A stretch of 64,000 nt of DNA from Acinetobacter lwoffii (lineage in GTDB: Bacteria; Pseudomonadota; Gammaproteobacteria; Pseudomonadales; Moraxellaceae), in NCBI RefSeq assembly GCF_019048525.1, contig NZ_CP077369.1:930001-994000 (forward strand), given 5' to 3'. The translations under genes and the position numbers were made by a program. Numbering within the stretch: position 1 is the first letter of the stretch; the number at the start of each line of letters is the position of its first letter. Shown piece by piece: positions 52,847 through 63,095 of the stretch. Under the pieces are notes generated by a model. That model had not been told where the DNA came from, did not search any database, and saw only the letters and a list, made by a program, of their open reading frames with translations.

Positions 52847-54109
52847 ATGAGTGAAGCTGTTCCCTCGGTTGTGGCGATTGACATTGGGACACACAAAGTT
52901 TCAGTTTTGATTGGCAAGGTACACGCGCCAGACAATATCCAAGTGATTGGTATGGCCACCGCTCGTAACCGAGGCATGAGTAAAGGGAAAATTGTCAGTC
53001 TCGATAAAGTTATTACTGCAATTAAAAATGCCGTTCAAGAAGCAGAAGATATGGCGGAATGTCGTGTACATTCTGCCTGGGTCTCTATTCCAAGTGCCGA
53101 ATTAAAAAGTTTTTATGCTTCAGGTCGCACCTCGATCGACAATAGCGAGCATGCGATTACCACCAGTGAAGTGGTGCGTGCACTGGAATTGGCTAAAGCT
53201 AGTCATTTGACTTCAGATCATTATCTGGTCAGTGCTGTGCCTCTGGGTTTTGAGCTGGACGACTCACCGGAATGGGTGTTAAACCCGATTCGGATGTCGG
53301 CACATAGCATGACCGGACACTATCATTTGATGATGCTGCCGATCAGTACCATGCAGAATATTGATCGCGCCCTGAAAGGTGCCAATATTGGTGTAGAAAA
53401 AATGGTGGTGTCGAGCTTGGCTACTGCTGAAGCCAGCCTGCTGAAAGACGAAAAAGAATATGGCGTATGCTTAGTAGATATCGGTGCCGGCACGACCAAT
53501 GTTGCAGTGTATGTGGATGGTCGTTTGGCCTTAACCCATACCTTCCAACGTGGCGGTGAACATGTGACCCGTGATATTGCAGCAGTATTGCAAACCACGA
53601 CCGAAGAAGCTGAACGTCTGAAATTATTGTATGGCTGTGTCGACCTGAAAGTGGTCAAGCCTGACCATATGATTCAGTTCCAGGGGATTGATGGGCCACA
53701 AACCATCAGCCGGATTGAACTGACTGAAATTATTATGGCTCGTTATGAAGAAATTCTGGGTCTGGTACGTGATGAGCTGGTGAAAAATGGTGCCATCCAG
53801 GGCTTGTATCATGGTGTGGTATTGACCGGTGATGCCAGTCATATCGAAGGGATGGTGAGTTTTGTTCGCCGTACCATGGGGGTCTCGGCGCATTTAGGTA
53901 ATCCGCCGACTCAGGTGTATGCAGACGAACAACATCAGGCTGCTTTACGTCGCTCGCAATATAGTACGGTGGCTGGCTTGCTGATGTTTAGTCAGAGTGA
54001 TACCCAGGACACGATTGTGGAACAGGATGATGTAGAGCGGTTGTCATTGGCTAAGCGGGTCAAAAGAGCCTTGTTTGGCTTTAATGACACCCTGAAATCA
54101 ATCTTTTAA
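52847..54109 (+). CDS. ftsA: Cell division protein FtsA
   Basis: A 420-residue actin-like ATPase that tethers FtsZ to the membrane. VVAIDIGTHKVSVLIGKV and VCLVDIGAGTTNVAVYVDG are the phosphate-binding loops. The 1C domain lies between them. GVVLTGDASHIEGM is the adenosine motif. The C-terminal amphipathic membrane helix is RVKRALFGFNDTLKSIF. Position between ftsQ and ftsZ supports the assignment. Confidence 0.97.
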   Translation: MSEAVPSVVAIDIGTHKVSVLIGKVHAPDNIQVIGMATARNRGMSKGKIVSLDKVITAIKNAVQEAEDMAECRVHSAWVSIPSAELKSFYASGRTSIDNSEHAITTSEVVRALELAKASHLTSDHYLVSAVPLGFELDDSPEWVLNPIRMSAHSMTGHYHLMMLPISTMQNIDRALKGANIGVEKMVVSSLATAEASLLKDEKEYGVCLVDIGAGTTNVAVYVDGRLALTHTFQRGGEHVTRDIAAVLQTTTEEAERLKLLYGCVDLKVVKPDHMIQFQGIDGPQTISRIELTEIIMARYEEILGLVRDELVKNGAIQGLYHGVVLTGDASHIEGMVSFVRRTMGVSAHLGNPPTQVYADEQHQAALRRSQYSTVAGLLMFSQSDTQDTIVEQDDVERLSLAKRVKRALFGFNDTLKSIF

Positions 54110-54268
54110 GTCGATTTTTATTGTGAATATTGTTGGGAAGATGTAGTTAATCGGGCTTGTACTTGACAAGTGAACGCATGAGCAGCATTCTTAAAAACAA
54201 TTTTATTAAGATTAAGGCAGTATACGGGCTTAGTGACTGCCAATTATGAATTAGGAATTTTATAGGTC

Positions 54269-55462
54269 ATGGCCTCATTTGAATTTTTCGAAGACGATCA
54301 TAGCGATAGCAATGGTCAAGCCCGTTTCACTGTATTTGGTGTAGGTGGTGCGGGTGGTAATGCGGTACAACATATGTTGCAGTCCGATATCCAGGGCGTA
54401 AAATTTGTTTGTGCCAATACGGACAAACAGGCATTGGATCGTATGGAAGCCGAATTTAAAATTCAGCTGGGCGAGCAAAGTACCCGTGGTCTGGGTGCAG
54501 GTGCAAATCCGCAAGTCGGCCAGACCGCAGCAGAAGAAAGCCGTGAACTGATTCGCCAACAGCTTGAAGGGACCGATATGGTCTTTGTAACTGCGGGTAT
54601 GGGCGGTGGTACCGGTACCGGTGCAGCGCCAGTGGTTGCTGAAATTGCGAAAGAAATGGGTATTCTGACCGTTGGTGTCGTGACCACGCCATTTAACTTT
54701 GAAGGCAAACGCCGTCTACAGTCTGCTGAAAAAGGGATTGAAGCGCTAGAGCAGCATGTAGACTCATTAATCATCATTCCAAACCAGCGTCTATTGAAAG
54801 TCTTCCGTGATATTTCAATGAAAGATGCCTATAAAAAAGCGGATGATGTATTGTTGAATGCAGTACGCAGTATTTTTGATTTGGTAGTCCGTCCTGGCCA
54901 TATCAACCTTGACTTTGCTGACTTAAAAACAGCCATGAGCACTCGTGGTTATGCCATGATGGGTGTCGGTCTGGGTCGTGGTGAGAACCGTGCACGTCAG
55001 GCTGCTGAGCAGGCAATCCGTAGTCCATTACTCGACAACGTGACTATCATGAATGCCAAAGGCATTCTGATCAACGTGACTGGTGGCGATGACGTGACTT
55101 TCGGTGAAATTGAAGAAATTACTGATGTCGTGAACCAGATTGTCGATTTAGATGAGGGTCAAGTGTTCTACGGTACCGTTTTTGATCCGGATGCGCGTGA
55201 TGAAATCAGCGTGACTGTGATTGCAACAGGTCTCACCCGTCATGCAGCGGATTCAGTTGAACCGACCAAACGTACTAATGTACAGGCAACTCGTCCAGCA
55301 GCAGCTGCACAGGCTGTGGTGGAAGATGATGATGTACCGGCAATTCAGCGTCAGCAGCATGAAACAGGTGCAGCAGCGAATCCAGCGGCGGCTTCAGTTT
55401 CTAGCCCGCGCCCAACGCCAATGAGCATTCAGGATTATCTTAAGAATCAACAGCGTAAATAA
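54269..55462 (+). CDS. ftsZ: Cell division protein FtsZ
   Basis: A 397-residue tubulin-like GTPase forming the division ring. The G-box FVTAGMGGGTGTGAAPVVAEIA, GVGGAGGNAVQHM and the synergy loop NLDFADLKTAM are present. A disordered Ala/Pro/Gln-rich linker leads to a short C-terminal peptide, PMSIQDYLKNQQRK. The upstream gap of 159 bases may hold an additional promoter. A strong terminator separates it from lpxC. Confidence 0.98.
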   Translation: MASFEFFEDDHSDSNGQARFTVFGVGGAGGNAVQHMLQSDIQGVKFVCANTDKQALDRMEAEFKIQLGEQSTRGLGAGANPQVGQTAAEESRELIRQQLEGTDMVFVTAGMGGGTGTGAAPVVAEIAKEMGILTVGVVTTPFNFEGKRRLQSAEKGIEALEQHVDSLIIIPNQRLLKVFRDISMKDAYKKADDVLLNAVRSIFDLVVRPGHINLDFADLKTAMSTRGYAMMGVGLGRGENRARQAAEQAIRSPLLDNVTIMNAKGILINVTGGDDVTFGEIEEITDVVNQIVDLDEGQVFYGTVFDPDARDEISVTVIATGLTRHAADSVEPTKRTNVQATRPAAAAQAVVEDDDVPAIQRQQHETGAAANPAAASVSSPRPTPMSIQDYLKNQQRK

Positions 55463-55497
55463 CATGTAACATCATGTGTTTAGCTAAATTAGACAGG

Positions 55498-55530
55498 AAA
55501 GGTGGCTTTTAAGCCACCTTTTTGTTTTTT
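55498..55530 (+). terminator. Terminator of ftsZ
   Basis: AAAGGTGGCTT-TT-AAGCCACCTTT followed by T residues. It ends the murG-ftsZ transcript, so lpxC needs its own promoter in 55530-55588. Confidence 0.92.
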
Positions 55531-55588
55531 ATCAATAGCCAAATATGCTAACGTATAGCGGTTTTATAGATGAACAGATGATAAAAGC

Positions 55589-56491
55589 ATGTTGAAACAA
55601 CGTACCCTGAAACGTGTCGTGAAAGCGAGCGGAATCGGTCTTCACAGTGGGCAAAAAGTCATGATTAACTTTGTGCCGCACCATGCCGATGGGGGAATTG
55701 TGTTTCGTCGTATTGACCTGAATCCGCCAGTCGACATTCCTGCCGATGCCATGCTGATTCAAGAAGCCTTCATGTGCTCGAACCTGGTTCAGGAAAATGC
55801 CAAAGTAGGCACCATTGAACATGTCATGAGTGCGATTGCTGGTCTAGGCATTGATAACCTGATTATTGAAGTGTCGGCCTCTGAAGTCCCGATTATGGAT
55901 GGCAGTGCAGGTCCGTTTATTTACCTGCTCATGCAGGGCGGTTTGCAAGAACTGGATGCTGCTAAAAAATTCGTCAAGATTATTAAACCGGTTGAAGCAC
56001 TCATTGATGACAAACGTGCCATTTTTAGCCCACATGAGGGCTTTCAGCTGAATTTCACCATCGATTTTGATCATCCTGCCTTTAAAAAAGAATATCAGTC
56101 CGCCAGTATCGATTTTTCTACTGAAACCTTCGTTTATGAAGTCAGTGAAGCGCGTACCTTTGGGTTTATGAAAGATCTGGATTATCTCAAAGCCAATAAT
56201 CTGGCGCTGGGTGCCAGCCTGGAAAATGCCATTGGTGTAGATGAAACCGGGGTCGTTAATGAAGAAGGTTTACGTTTCTCGGACGAATTTGTACGTCATA
56301 AAATTCTGGATGCCGTGGGTGATTTATACCTGCTCGGGCATCAGATTATTGCCAAATTTGATGGTTATAAATCTGGACATGCCTTGAATAATCAACTTTT
56401 ACGCAATGTGAAAAGTGATCCAAGCTGCTATGAAATTGTAACATTTGATGACGAAGCCAATTGTCCAATCATGTATGTGAATGTGACATAA
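55589..56491 (+). CDS. lpxC: UDP-3-O-acyl-N-acetylglucosamine deacetylase
   Basis: A 300-residue zinc enzyme for the committed step of lipid A synthesis. [13 protein letters not shown] starts the fold. Zinc ligands are in [17 protein letters not shown] and in [19 protein letters not shown] (HKxLD), and [10 protein letters not shown] carries the catalytic His. The length is normal and I see no disruption. LpxC loss is a known route to lipooligosaccharide loss in Acinetobacter; this copy looks intact. Confidence 0.97.
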   Translation: MLKQRTLKRVVKASGIGLHSGQKVMINFVPHHADGGIVFRRIDLNPPVDIPADAMLIQEAFMCSNLVQENAKVGTIEHVMSAIAGLGIDNLIIEVSASEVPIMDGSAGPFIYLLMQGGLQELDAAKKFVKIIKPVEALIDDKRAIFSPHEGFQLNFTIDFDHPAFKKEYQSASIDFSTETFVYEVSEARTFGFMKDLDYLKANNLALGASLENAIGVDETGVVNEEGLRFSDEFVRHKILDAVGDLYLLGHQIIAKFDGYKSGHALNNQLLRNVKSDPSCYEIVTFDDEANCPIMYVNVT

Positions 56492-56590
56492 GTCATTGTG
56501 TTTGTGTCTTTATGTTTTTGTTATTGCTTTAATACTGTGATACACATCACATAATGTTTGCTTTTTAATTTATTACATTTGATTGCTATG

Positions 56591-57031
56591 TTACTTTTTA
56601 TTGCTTGCCAAACGTAGTAAAGCTTGGCTAAGCTTAGGGTCGCTTATAAAGTCAGCAGCACTACGAAGTAATTCCTGTGTTTCTGCATTTAAGGCTCTTT
56701 CAGGTGTTGCTGAAACAGGTGGCGTTTGCGAAGGATTCCGCAGGCAAACTTGAAGTTTAGTGAGATCTGTTAATTCATTTATTTGAGAGAGTTGTGAAAT
56801 GTATTGCTTTTGAAGATAGGCCAATTGACTGATCATGGCCTGGTTTTCACCAGTAATCGTTAACACACCATTTTGATAGCAGACAACTTGCCAGCGTTCC
56901 GGTTGGGGCAATAGCGGTTGTACGAGTTTCGTGAGTTTCTGCCAAGCAGCGACTTGTGATGAGAGAAACGAAAAGTTTCCTGTTTTTATCTGTTTTCTTG
57001 TTTGTTGAAAAACGTTGACAGGTTCCGACAT
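56591..57031 (-). CDS. dciA: DUF721/DciA-family protein (putative helicase loader)
   Basis: A 146-residue protein with a DUF721-like N-terminal domain (about 20-105: AAWQKLTKLVQPLLPQPERWQVVCYQNGVLTITGENQAMISQLAYLQKQYISQL) and a helical tail. DciA proteins load DnaB helicase in bacteria that lack DnaC. A DUF721 gene next to lpxC is common in gammaproteobacteria such as Pseudomonas. The domain is divergent here, so I hold the name moderately. It lies convergent with lpxC and divergent from the M23 gene. Confidence 0.75.
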   Translation of the reverse strand: MSEPVNVFQQTRKQIKTGNFSFLSSQVAAWQKLTKLVQPLLPQPERWQVVCYQNGVLTITGENQAMISQLAYLQKQYISQLSQINELTDLTKLQVCLRNPSQTPPVSATPERALNAETQELLRSAADFISDPKLSQALLRLASNKK

Positions 57032-57138
57032 ACATAATTCCTACATATTTATGTCTTAATCTTATGCGCTTCTTTTAGTGGATATCAAGGATAGAGATCT
57101 TCAAGGAACTCGATTAAAGCAGTTTAGAGAGGTTTTTT

Positions 57139-57822
57139 ATGCATATGCGACGTATTTTGTTGGCATTTTCTTTATCAGTTTCAGCGGCTTCGGTTGCGTT
57201 CGCAGATTTAGTTAATCTAAATCAAGAAAATGGTTCAACAGATCGTATCGAGCAATTGACGCGTACTCTGGCACAGGGTGCATATACTCATCCAGATGAT
57301 ATCGATATTCCAGCACAGACTAAATTGAATGTTCAACTTCGTGAGAAACCAGTTGAACTGAACAATCGAACGCTTGCTCAGAAGTATGCCAATACTTCAT
57401 CCAATAAAGCGGCAGCAAACAGTGCTTATTCTTGGCTAATTTCTCATCCTTTACCTAATTCTCGCGTAAGTTCAAATTACGGTGGCCGTACCATGAGTGG
57501 CCGTGCTGAAAATCATTCAGGCCTTGATCTTGCAGCGCCAAGTGGTACACCAATCTATGCAACAGGTCCAGGAATTGTGACCAAATCAGGTTGGGGCACA
57601 GGTTATGGTCAATATGTTGAAATCAATCATGGCAATGGCTATTTAACGCGCTATGCCCATGCTTCACGTCTTATTGCACGTGTGGGAGAGCAGGTGCAAG
57701 CAGGTGATCATATTGCCAACGTTGGCTGTACTGGTCGCTGTACCGGTCCACACTTACATTATGAAGTAGTAAAAGACGGTCAACGTAAAAACCCATCTAC
57801 TTATTTGGCCATGTTACCTTAA
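57139..57822 (+). CDS. M23-family peptidoglycan endopeptidase
   Basis: A 227-residue secreted protein with a signal peptide (about 1-22) and an N-terminal region of unknown fold. The C-terminal M23 (LytM) domain covers about 108-227. Zinc-site residues are visible in NHSGLDLAAPSGTPIYA (HxxxD), RYAHASRL and GPHLHYEV (HxH). With H, D and HxH present, it is probably an active hydrolase of peptide cross-links. TGRCTGPHLHYE has a Cys pair (GCTGRC) that may form a disulfide. Confidence 0.9.
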   Translation: MHMRRILLAFSLSVSAASVAFADLVNLNQENGSTDRIEQLTRTLAQGAYTHPDDIDIPAQTKLNVQLREKPVELNNRTLAQKYANTSSNKAAANSAYSWLISHPLPNSRVSSNYGGRTMSGRAENHSGLDLAAPSGTPIYATGPGIVTKSGWGTGYGQYVEINHGNGYLTRYAHASRLIARVGEQVQAGDHIANVGCTGRCTGPHLHYEVVKDGQRKNPSTYLAMLP

Positions 57823-57898
57823 GTATAGACCTGAATAACAAGAAGCATCTCTATACATAAAAACCTCCAATAAGCATTTTAAAGCGTTTAAACTGCAG

Positions 57899-57931
57899 GC
57901 TCTTCAAGTCAACTTGAAGGGCTTTTTGTTT
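57899..57931 (+). terminator. Terminator of the M23 gene
   Basis: GCTCTTCAAG-TCAA-CTTGAAGGGC (one G-U pair) then TTTTT. The rest of 57823-58149 is AT-rich leader and promoter DNA for aceE with no gene. Confidence 0.85.
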
Positions 57932-58149
57932 TATCACTTTTAAGTCTCATATTATCACCAACTATTATAATGATTGTATAATAAATCGCCTTTATTGACT
58001 ATTTTTTGTTATGTAGTGTAATTATACGTCACCCATCATTTAGTTCCTAAATAGTACTGCTAAATCGCATTCAGCTAAGGCCATACCTGCAGAGGTCTTA
58101 AATATGGTACATATAAGACATTAGATTAGGCTTTTAGGAACTGTAGATT

Positions 58150-60852
58150 ATGGCGTTTTATGGCGATACAGACGCGCAAGAAACCCAAGAATGGCAAGAT
58201 GCATTTGACTCTGTTTTGCAGCACATGGGCACTGAGCGTGCAGCATTTTTGTTAGAAAAACTTTATCAACGCGCAATTGCAAAGCATGTTCCTATTCAGC
58301 GTTTAAATACTCCCTACTTAAATACGATTTCTGTTGAAGAACAACCTGCAATGCCGGGTGACCAGGACATGGAGCGTCGTATTCGCGCGCTGATCCGCTG
58401 GAATGCCTTGGCAATGGTATTACGCGCGAATAAAACCGGTGATGATCTCGGTGGTCACCTGGCGAGTTTTGCTTCTTCTGCAACCCTTTATGATGTGGGC
58501 TTTAACCACTTCTTCCGTGCCAACAGCGATAGCTTTGGCGGCGACATGATCTATTATCAAGGTCACTGTGCACCGGGTATTTACGCGCGTTCATTTTTAG
58601 AAGGCCGTTTGACTGAAGAGCATCTGAATAATTTCCGTCGTGAAGTCGGTGGTAAAGGTCTGCCATCTTATCCGCATCCTTATTTGATGCCGGACTACTG
58701 GCAGTTCCCGACCGTATCGATGGGTCTGGGTCCAATCATGTCGATTTATCAGGCACATATCCAAAAGTACCTGATGAACCGTGGCCTGATTAAAGAAGAA
58801 GATCGTAAGGTTTGGGCTTATCTGGGTGATGGTGAGATGGACGAGCCGGAAAGCTTGGGTGCAATTTCTCTGGCAGGTCGCGAAAAGCTCGACAACCTGA
58901 TTTGGGTAGTGAACTGTAACTTGCAACGTCTGGATGGTCCGGTACGTGGTAATGGCAAGATCATTCAGGAACTTGAGTCATTATTCCGCGGCGCAGGCTG
59001 GCGTGTGATTAAAGTTGTGTGGGGCCGTCATTGGGATCCACTACTGGATAAAGATAAATCCGGTGCACTGAAAGCAGTGATGGAAGAAGCAGTCGATGGC
59101 GATTTCCAGCGTTACCAGGTAAAAGGTGGTGCTTACGCGCGTGAAAAGTTCTTCGGCAAATATCCAGAAGCAGCTGAGTTGGTTAAAGATTTAAGCGATG
59201 AAGATATTGATAATCTGAACCGCGGTGGTCATGACCCGTACAAAGTTTTTGCTGCTTATGCTGAAGCATGTACGGCTAAAGGTCAGCCGACCGTGATTCT
59301 GGCGAAAACCGTGAAAGGTTATGGTTTGTCGGAAGAAATCGAAGCAGTCAACAAAACGCATCAAATCAAGAAGATGCAAATCAATTCCTTGAAATATGTG
59401 CGTGATCGTTTCAACCTTCCTTTCACCGACGAACAGCTTGAAGAAGTACCGTTCTACCGTCCAAGCGAAAATTCACCTGAATTGAAATATATGAAGGCAC
59501 GTCGTGAAGCGCTAGGTGGTTACCTGCCTGCACGTCGTAAGGAAAGCGAACAGCTAGCGATTCCTGGACTTTCAGTATTTGATTCGGTCTTGGCCGGTTC
59601 AAATGGTAAAGAACAATCGACCACGATGGTGATGGTGCGTTTAATCTCTGCACTTCTTAAAGAGAAAGCGATTAAAGACCGTGTTGTGCCAATCGTGCCT
59701 GATGAAGCCCGTACTTTCGGTCTGGAAGGGATGTTCCGTCAGCTCGGTATTTATGCCGCGCATGGCCAGAAATATACCCCGGAAGACCAAGAACAGCTGA
59801 TGCATTACCGTGAAGCCAAAGACGGTCACATGTTGCAGGAAGGGATTAACGAAGCCGGTGCGATGAGTGCATGGGCAGCATTGGCGACCAGTTATTCAAC
59901 CAATAACCTGCCAATGATTCCGATGTACATGTACTACTCGATGTTTGGTTTCCAGCGTATTGGTGATATTGCATGGGCAGCAGGCGATGCACAGGCACAA
60001 GGCTTCTTGCTGGGTGCAACTGCGGGTCGTACTACACTGAACGGTGAAGGTTTACAGCATCAGGATGGTCATTCACACATCTTGGCTAATACCATTCCAA
60101 ACTGTGTTTCTTATGACCCATGTTTCGGTTATGAATTGGCAGTGATCGTGCATGACGGTTTACAACGTATGTATGTGAACCAGGAACGTGTGTTCTATTA
60201 CCTGACCGTGATGAACGAAAACTACGAGCATCCGGAAATGCCAAAAGGTGTTGAAGAAGGCATCAAGCGCGGTATGTACCTGCTTGAAGAAGATGAAAAA
60301 GCCACTGTTCAGTTACTGGGCTCAGGTGTGATCCTGCGTGAAGTGATCAAGGCAGCGAAGATTCTTCGTGAGGAATATCAAATTCATTCAAATGTCTACA
60401 GTGTGACCAGCTTCAATGAACTGGCACGTGACGGTATGGCATGTGAAGAATACAACCGCTTGCATCCGCTGGCTGAAGACGTAAAAGAAGCATGGGTATC
60501 GAAACAGCTTCGCGGTACTGAAGGTATCGTCGTGTCTGCAACCGATCATATGCGTGCTTATAGCGAACAGATTCGTGCTTATCTTCCAGATGGCCGTCCA
60601 TTCGTAGCATTGGGTACTGACGGTTATGGCCGTTCAGATACACGTGCCAACTTGCGTAGTTACTTCGGTGTTGATGCTGCCCATATTGTGGTGGCAACTT
60701 TGAAAAAACTGGCAGATGAAGGTGAAGTTGATGCGCGCCTGGTAAAAGATGCGATCTCGACGTTTGAGCTTGATACAGATCGTCCAGTGGCTTGGGCACC
60801 GCAAGAAACCCCATCTGTACATGCTGTTGCTGACTACAAAGAGGAGAACTAA
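58150..60852 (+). CDS. aceE: Pyruvate dehydrogenase E1 component (homodimeric)
   Basis: A 900-residue thiamine-diphosphate enzyme that decarboxylates pyruvate and acetylates the E2 lipoyl groups. YLGDGEMDEPESLGAISLAGREKLDNLIWVVNCNLQRLDGPVRGN is the thiamine-binding GDG...NCN motif. HRLxx-type E1 features and EGLQHQDGHSH are also present. The length is typical of gammaproteobacterial AceE. aceF follows after two bases. No pdhR-type regulator is adjacent. Confidence 0.97.
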   Translation: MAFYGDTDAQETQEWQDAFDSVLQHMGTERAAFLLEKLYQRAIAKHVPIQRLNTPYLNTISVEEQPAMPGDQDMERRIRALIRWNALAMVLRANKTGDDLGGHLASFASSATLYDVGFNHFFRANSDSFGGDMIYYQGHCAPGIYARSFLEGRLTEEHLNNFRREVGGKGLPSYPHPYLMPDYWQFPTVSMGLGPIMSIYQAHIQKYLMNRGLIKEEDRKVWAYLGDGEMDEPESLGAISLAGREKLDNLIWVVNCNLQRLDGPVRGNGKIIQELESLFRGAGWRVIKVVWGRHWDPLLDKDKSGALKAVMEEAVDGDFQRYQVKGGAYAREKFFGKYPEAAELVKDLSDEDIDNLNRGGHDPYKVFAAYAEACTAKGQPTVILAKTVKGYGLSEEIEAVNKTHQIKKMQINSLKYVRDRFNLPFTDEQLEEVPFYRPSENSPELKYMKARREALGGYLPARRKESEQLAIPGLSVFDSVLAGSNGKEQSTTMVMVRLISALLKEKAIKDRVVPIVPDEARTFGLEGMFRQLGIYAAHGQKYTPEDQEQLMHYREAKDGHMLQEGINEAGAMSAWAALATSYSTNNLPMIPMYMYYSMFGFQRIGDIAWAAGDAQAQGFLLGATAGRTTLNGEGLQHQDGHSHILANTIPNCVSYDPCFGYELAVIVHDGLQRMYVNQERVFYYLTVMNENYEHPEMPKGVEEGIKRGMYLLEEDEKATVQLLGSGVILREVIKAAKILREEYQIHSNVYSVTSFNELARDGMACEEYNRLHPLAEDVKEAWVSKQLRGTEGIVVSATDHMRAYSEQIRAYLPDGRPFVALGTDGYGRSDTRANLRSYFGVDAAHIVVATLKKLADEGEVDARLVKDAISTFELDTDRPVAWAPQETPSVHAVADYKEEN

Positions 60853-60854
60853 GC

Positions 60855-62861
60855 ATGCAAATTACGACTCCTGATATTGGTGTAGATAAGGCAACAGTGG
60901 CCGAAATTCTGGTCAAAGTCGGTGATACGATCGCGATCGATGACAGCATTGTGTTACTTGAATCTGATAAAGCCTCTGTTGAAGTACCTAGCACTTCAGC
61001 AGGCGTGATAAAAAGCATTCTGGTGAGCCAGGGTGATGAAGTCGCTGAAGGCGCGGTACTGATTGAGCTACAAGCTGAAGACGGTAGCGCTGATGTGGTC
61101 GAGCCACAGCAAGCAGATGCCTCACAAAAAACTTCAGAAAATACTCCGACTTCATTGCCGGATCAGGAAATCATGCAGGAACTGGCTTCGCATCAGCCTA
61201 AAGCTTCTGCTGCTCCTGAGGCTCAAGCAAGCTCACAAGTGGTTGATGTTCAAATCCCCGATATTGGCGTAGAAAAAGCCACTGTCGGTGAAATCCTGGT
61301 CGCTGTCGGTGATGAAATCGAGGTAGATCAAAGTATCGTAGTGGTGGAATCAGACAAGGCGACTGTTGAAGTGCCAAGTACGGTTTCCGGCACGGTGGAA
61401 TCCATAGAGATTAAAGAAGGCGATACCATTAAAGAAGGTGTGGTCATTCTGAAAGTGAAAACGGCTGTTTCGGCAGCGTCAGCACAGCCAGAACCACCTC
61501 AAGCACCAGTTGCTCAAGCGGCGGCCCAAGAGAAAGCAGTTGAAGCACCACAAACGTCAGCAGCACCTGCAGGTAATGTTGAAGTGATGGTGCCTGACCT
61601 GGGTGTAGACAAGGCGGCTGTGGCTGAAATTCTGGTTCAGGTCGGAGATACGGTTGAAAAAGATCAGAGCATCATCGTGGTGGAATCAGATAAAGCGACT
61701 GTTGAAGTGCCAAGCACTACAGCTGGCGTGATTAAAGCCATTCATGTGGAACTGGGTCAAAATGTCTCTCAAGGCATTGCACTGGTGACGATCGAAGCTG
61801 AAGCGCAAGCAGCTGCTGCACCTGTTGCAGCCAAAGCAGAAGCGCCGAAAGCAGCTGTTGCAAAAGCAGCACCAGCCCCTGCTGCATCTTCTACTCAAAC
61901 AGTCGCGACGTCGGATAATGCCGATAAGCTGACCAAAGAGCAGAGTGTGGCTAACTCGAAAGTCTATGCCGGTCCTGCTGTGCGTAAACTGGCACGTGAA
62001 CTGGGCGTCGTGTTGGCAGATGTCAAAGCATCTGGCCCACATGCGCGCGTCATGAAAGAAGACCTGAAAGCCTATGTTAAAACGCGTCTTACTACGCCAC
62101 AGGCGGCTCCTGTAGCCGCTGCTGCTCAAGTCGCAGGTCTACCAAAACTGCCAGACTTTAGCGCTTTTGGTGGTGTGGAAGAGAAAGCCTTGACGCGTTT
62201 GCAACAAGTGTCTATTCCACAGTTGTCGCTGAATAATTTCATTCCGCAAGTGACCCAGTTTGATGCAGCAGATATTACTGAACTCGAAGCATGGCGTAAT
62301 GAACTGAAAGGCAACTTCAAGAAAGAAGGCCTGAGCCTGACCATTATGGCATTCATCATCAAAGCAGTTGCGCACTTGTTAAAAGAAGAGCGTGAATTTG
62401 CTGGTCACTTGGCCGATGATGGTAAGTCAGTCTTGCTACGTAACGAGATCCATATGGGTATCGCGGTCGCAACGCCAGATGGTTTGACCGTGCCTGTACT
62501 GCGTCATCCCGATCAGAAGTCCATTAAACAGATTGCCACTGAGCTGGGAACCCTGGGTCAAAAAGCGCGTGACAAGAAATTGTCGCCGAAAGACCTGCAA
62601 GGTGCGAACTTTACCATCACCAGCCTGGGCTCAATTGGTGGTACAGCATTTACGCCATTGGTGAACTGGCCGCAAGTGGCGATTCTGGGTATTTCTCCTG
62701 CCACCATGCAACCAGTATGGAATGGTGAAGGCTTTGATCCACGCTTGATGCTGCCGTTGTCTCTGTCTTACGATCACCGTGTGATCAATGGTGCAGATGC
62801 AGCACGCTTTACCAATAAGTTAACCAAGCTGCTTAAAGATATTCGTACGCTGTTAATCTAA
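60855..62861 (+). CDS. aceF: Pyruvate dehydrogenase E2 (dihydrolipoyl acetyltransferase)
   Basis: A 668-residue core subunit with three lipoyl domains (about 1-75, 128-203 and 242-316). Their lipoylated Lys lies in ESDKASVEVPS or ESDKATVEVPS, K39 in the first. Ala/Pro-rich linkers join them. The E1/E3-binding domain is at about 372-410 (GPAVRKLARELGV). The catalytic domain (445-668) ends YDHRVINGADAARF, the HxxxNG form of the active site also known in Pseudomonas-type E2. GAGGAG precedes the ATG. The E3 gene is not adjacent. Confidence 0.97.
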   Translation: MQITTPDIGVDKATVAEILVKVGDTIAIDDSIVLLESDKASVEVPSTSAGVIKSILVSQGDEVAEGAVLIELQAEDGSADVVEPQQADASQKTSENTPTSLPDQEIMQELASHQPKASAAPEAQASSQVVDVQIPDIGVEKATVGEILVAVGDEIEVDQSIVVVESDKATVEVPSTVSGTVESIEIKEGDTIKEGVVILKVKTAVSAASAQPEPPQAPVAQAAAQEKAVEAPQTSAAPAGNVEVMVPDLGVDKAAVAEILVQVGDTVEKDQSIIVVESDKATVEVPSTTAGVIKAIHVELGQNVSQGIALVTIEAEAQAAAAPVAAKAEAPKAAVAKAAPAPAASSTQTVATSDNADKLTKEQSVANSKVYAGPAVRKLARELGVVLADVKASGPHARVMKEDLKAYVKTRLTTPQAAPVAAAAQVAGLPKLPDFSAFGGVEEKALTRLQQVSIPQLSLNNFIPQVTQFDAADITELEAWRNELKGNFKKEGLSLTIMAFIIKAVAHLLKEEREFAGHLADDGKSVLLRNEIHMGIAVATPDGLTVPVLRHPDQKSIKQIATELGTLGQKARDKKLSPKDLQGANFTITSLGSIGGTAFTPLVNWPQVAILGISPATMQPVWNGEGFDPRLMLPLSLSYDHRVINGADAARFTNKLTKLLKDIRTLLI

Positions 62862-62951
62862 ATTAAATTCGATTCACTTTCTTTTCTCTTGCGCTTCATT
62901 GAAAAATATTTCAATTGAAGCTCAGGAAGAAATACAAAGAAGGTATAAATA

Positions 62952-62977
62952 AAAACCCTGCTTCGGCAGGGTTTTTT
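62952..62977 (+). terminator. Terminator of aceEF
   Basis: AACCCTGC-TTCG-GCAGGGTT followed by TTTT. A UUCG tetraloop gives a very stable hairpin. Confidence 0.92.
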
Positions 62978-63057
62978 CTTGCTGCATTGAAAAATAATCT
63001 ATTTGATTCGTAAGCGTCCGCTGAACACACCTTATGAATTCGTCCTATAAGCCTTAA

Positions 63058-63091
63058 TTTAGTCCCCACTTAAAAACAAGTGGGGACTAAA
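63058..63091. repeat. Hairpin just upstream of IS66 tnpA
   Basis: TTTAGTCCCCACTT and its complement AAGTGGGGACTAAA surround six bases, a perfect 14-base-pair stem ending five bases before the tnpA ATG. It would cover the region where a ribosome site should be. Confidence 0.8.
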
Positions 63092-63095
63092 ATTT

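Noticed and set aside
60413..61018. Long minus-strand frame opposite the aceE-aceF junction
   Set aside because: It is antisense to two well-supported coding regions and shows no domain.
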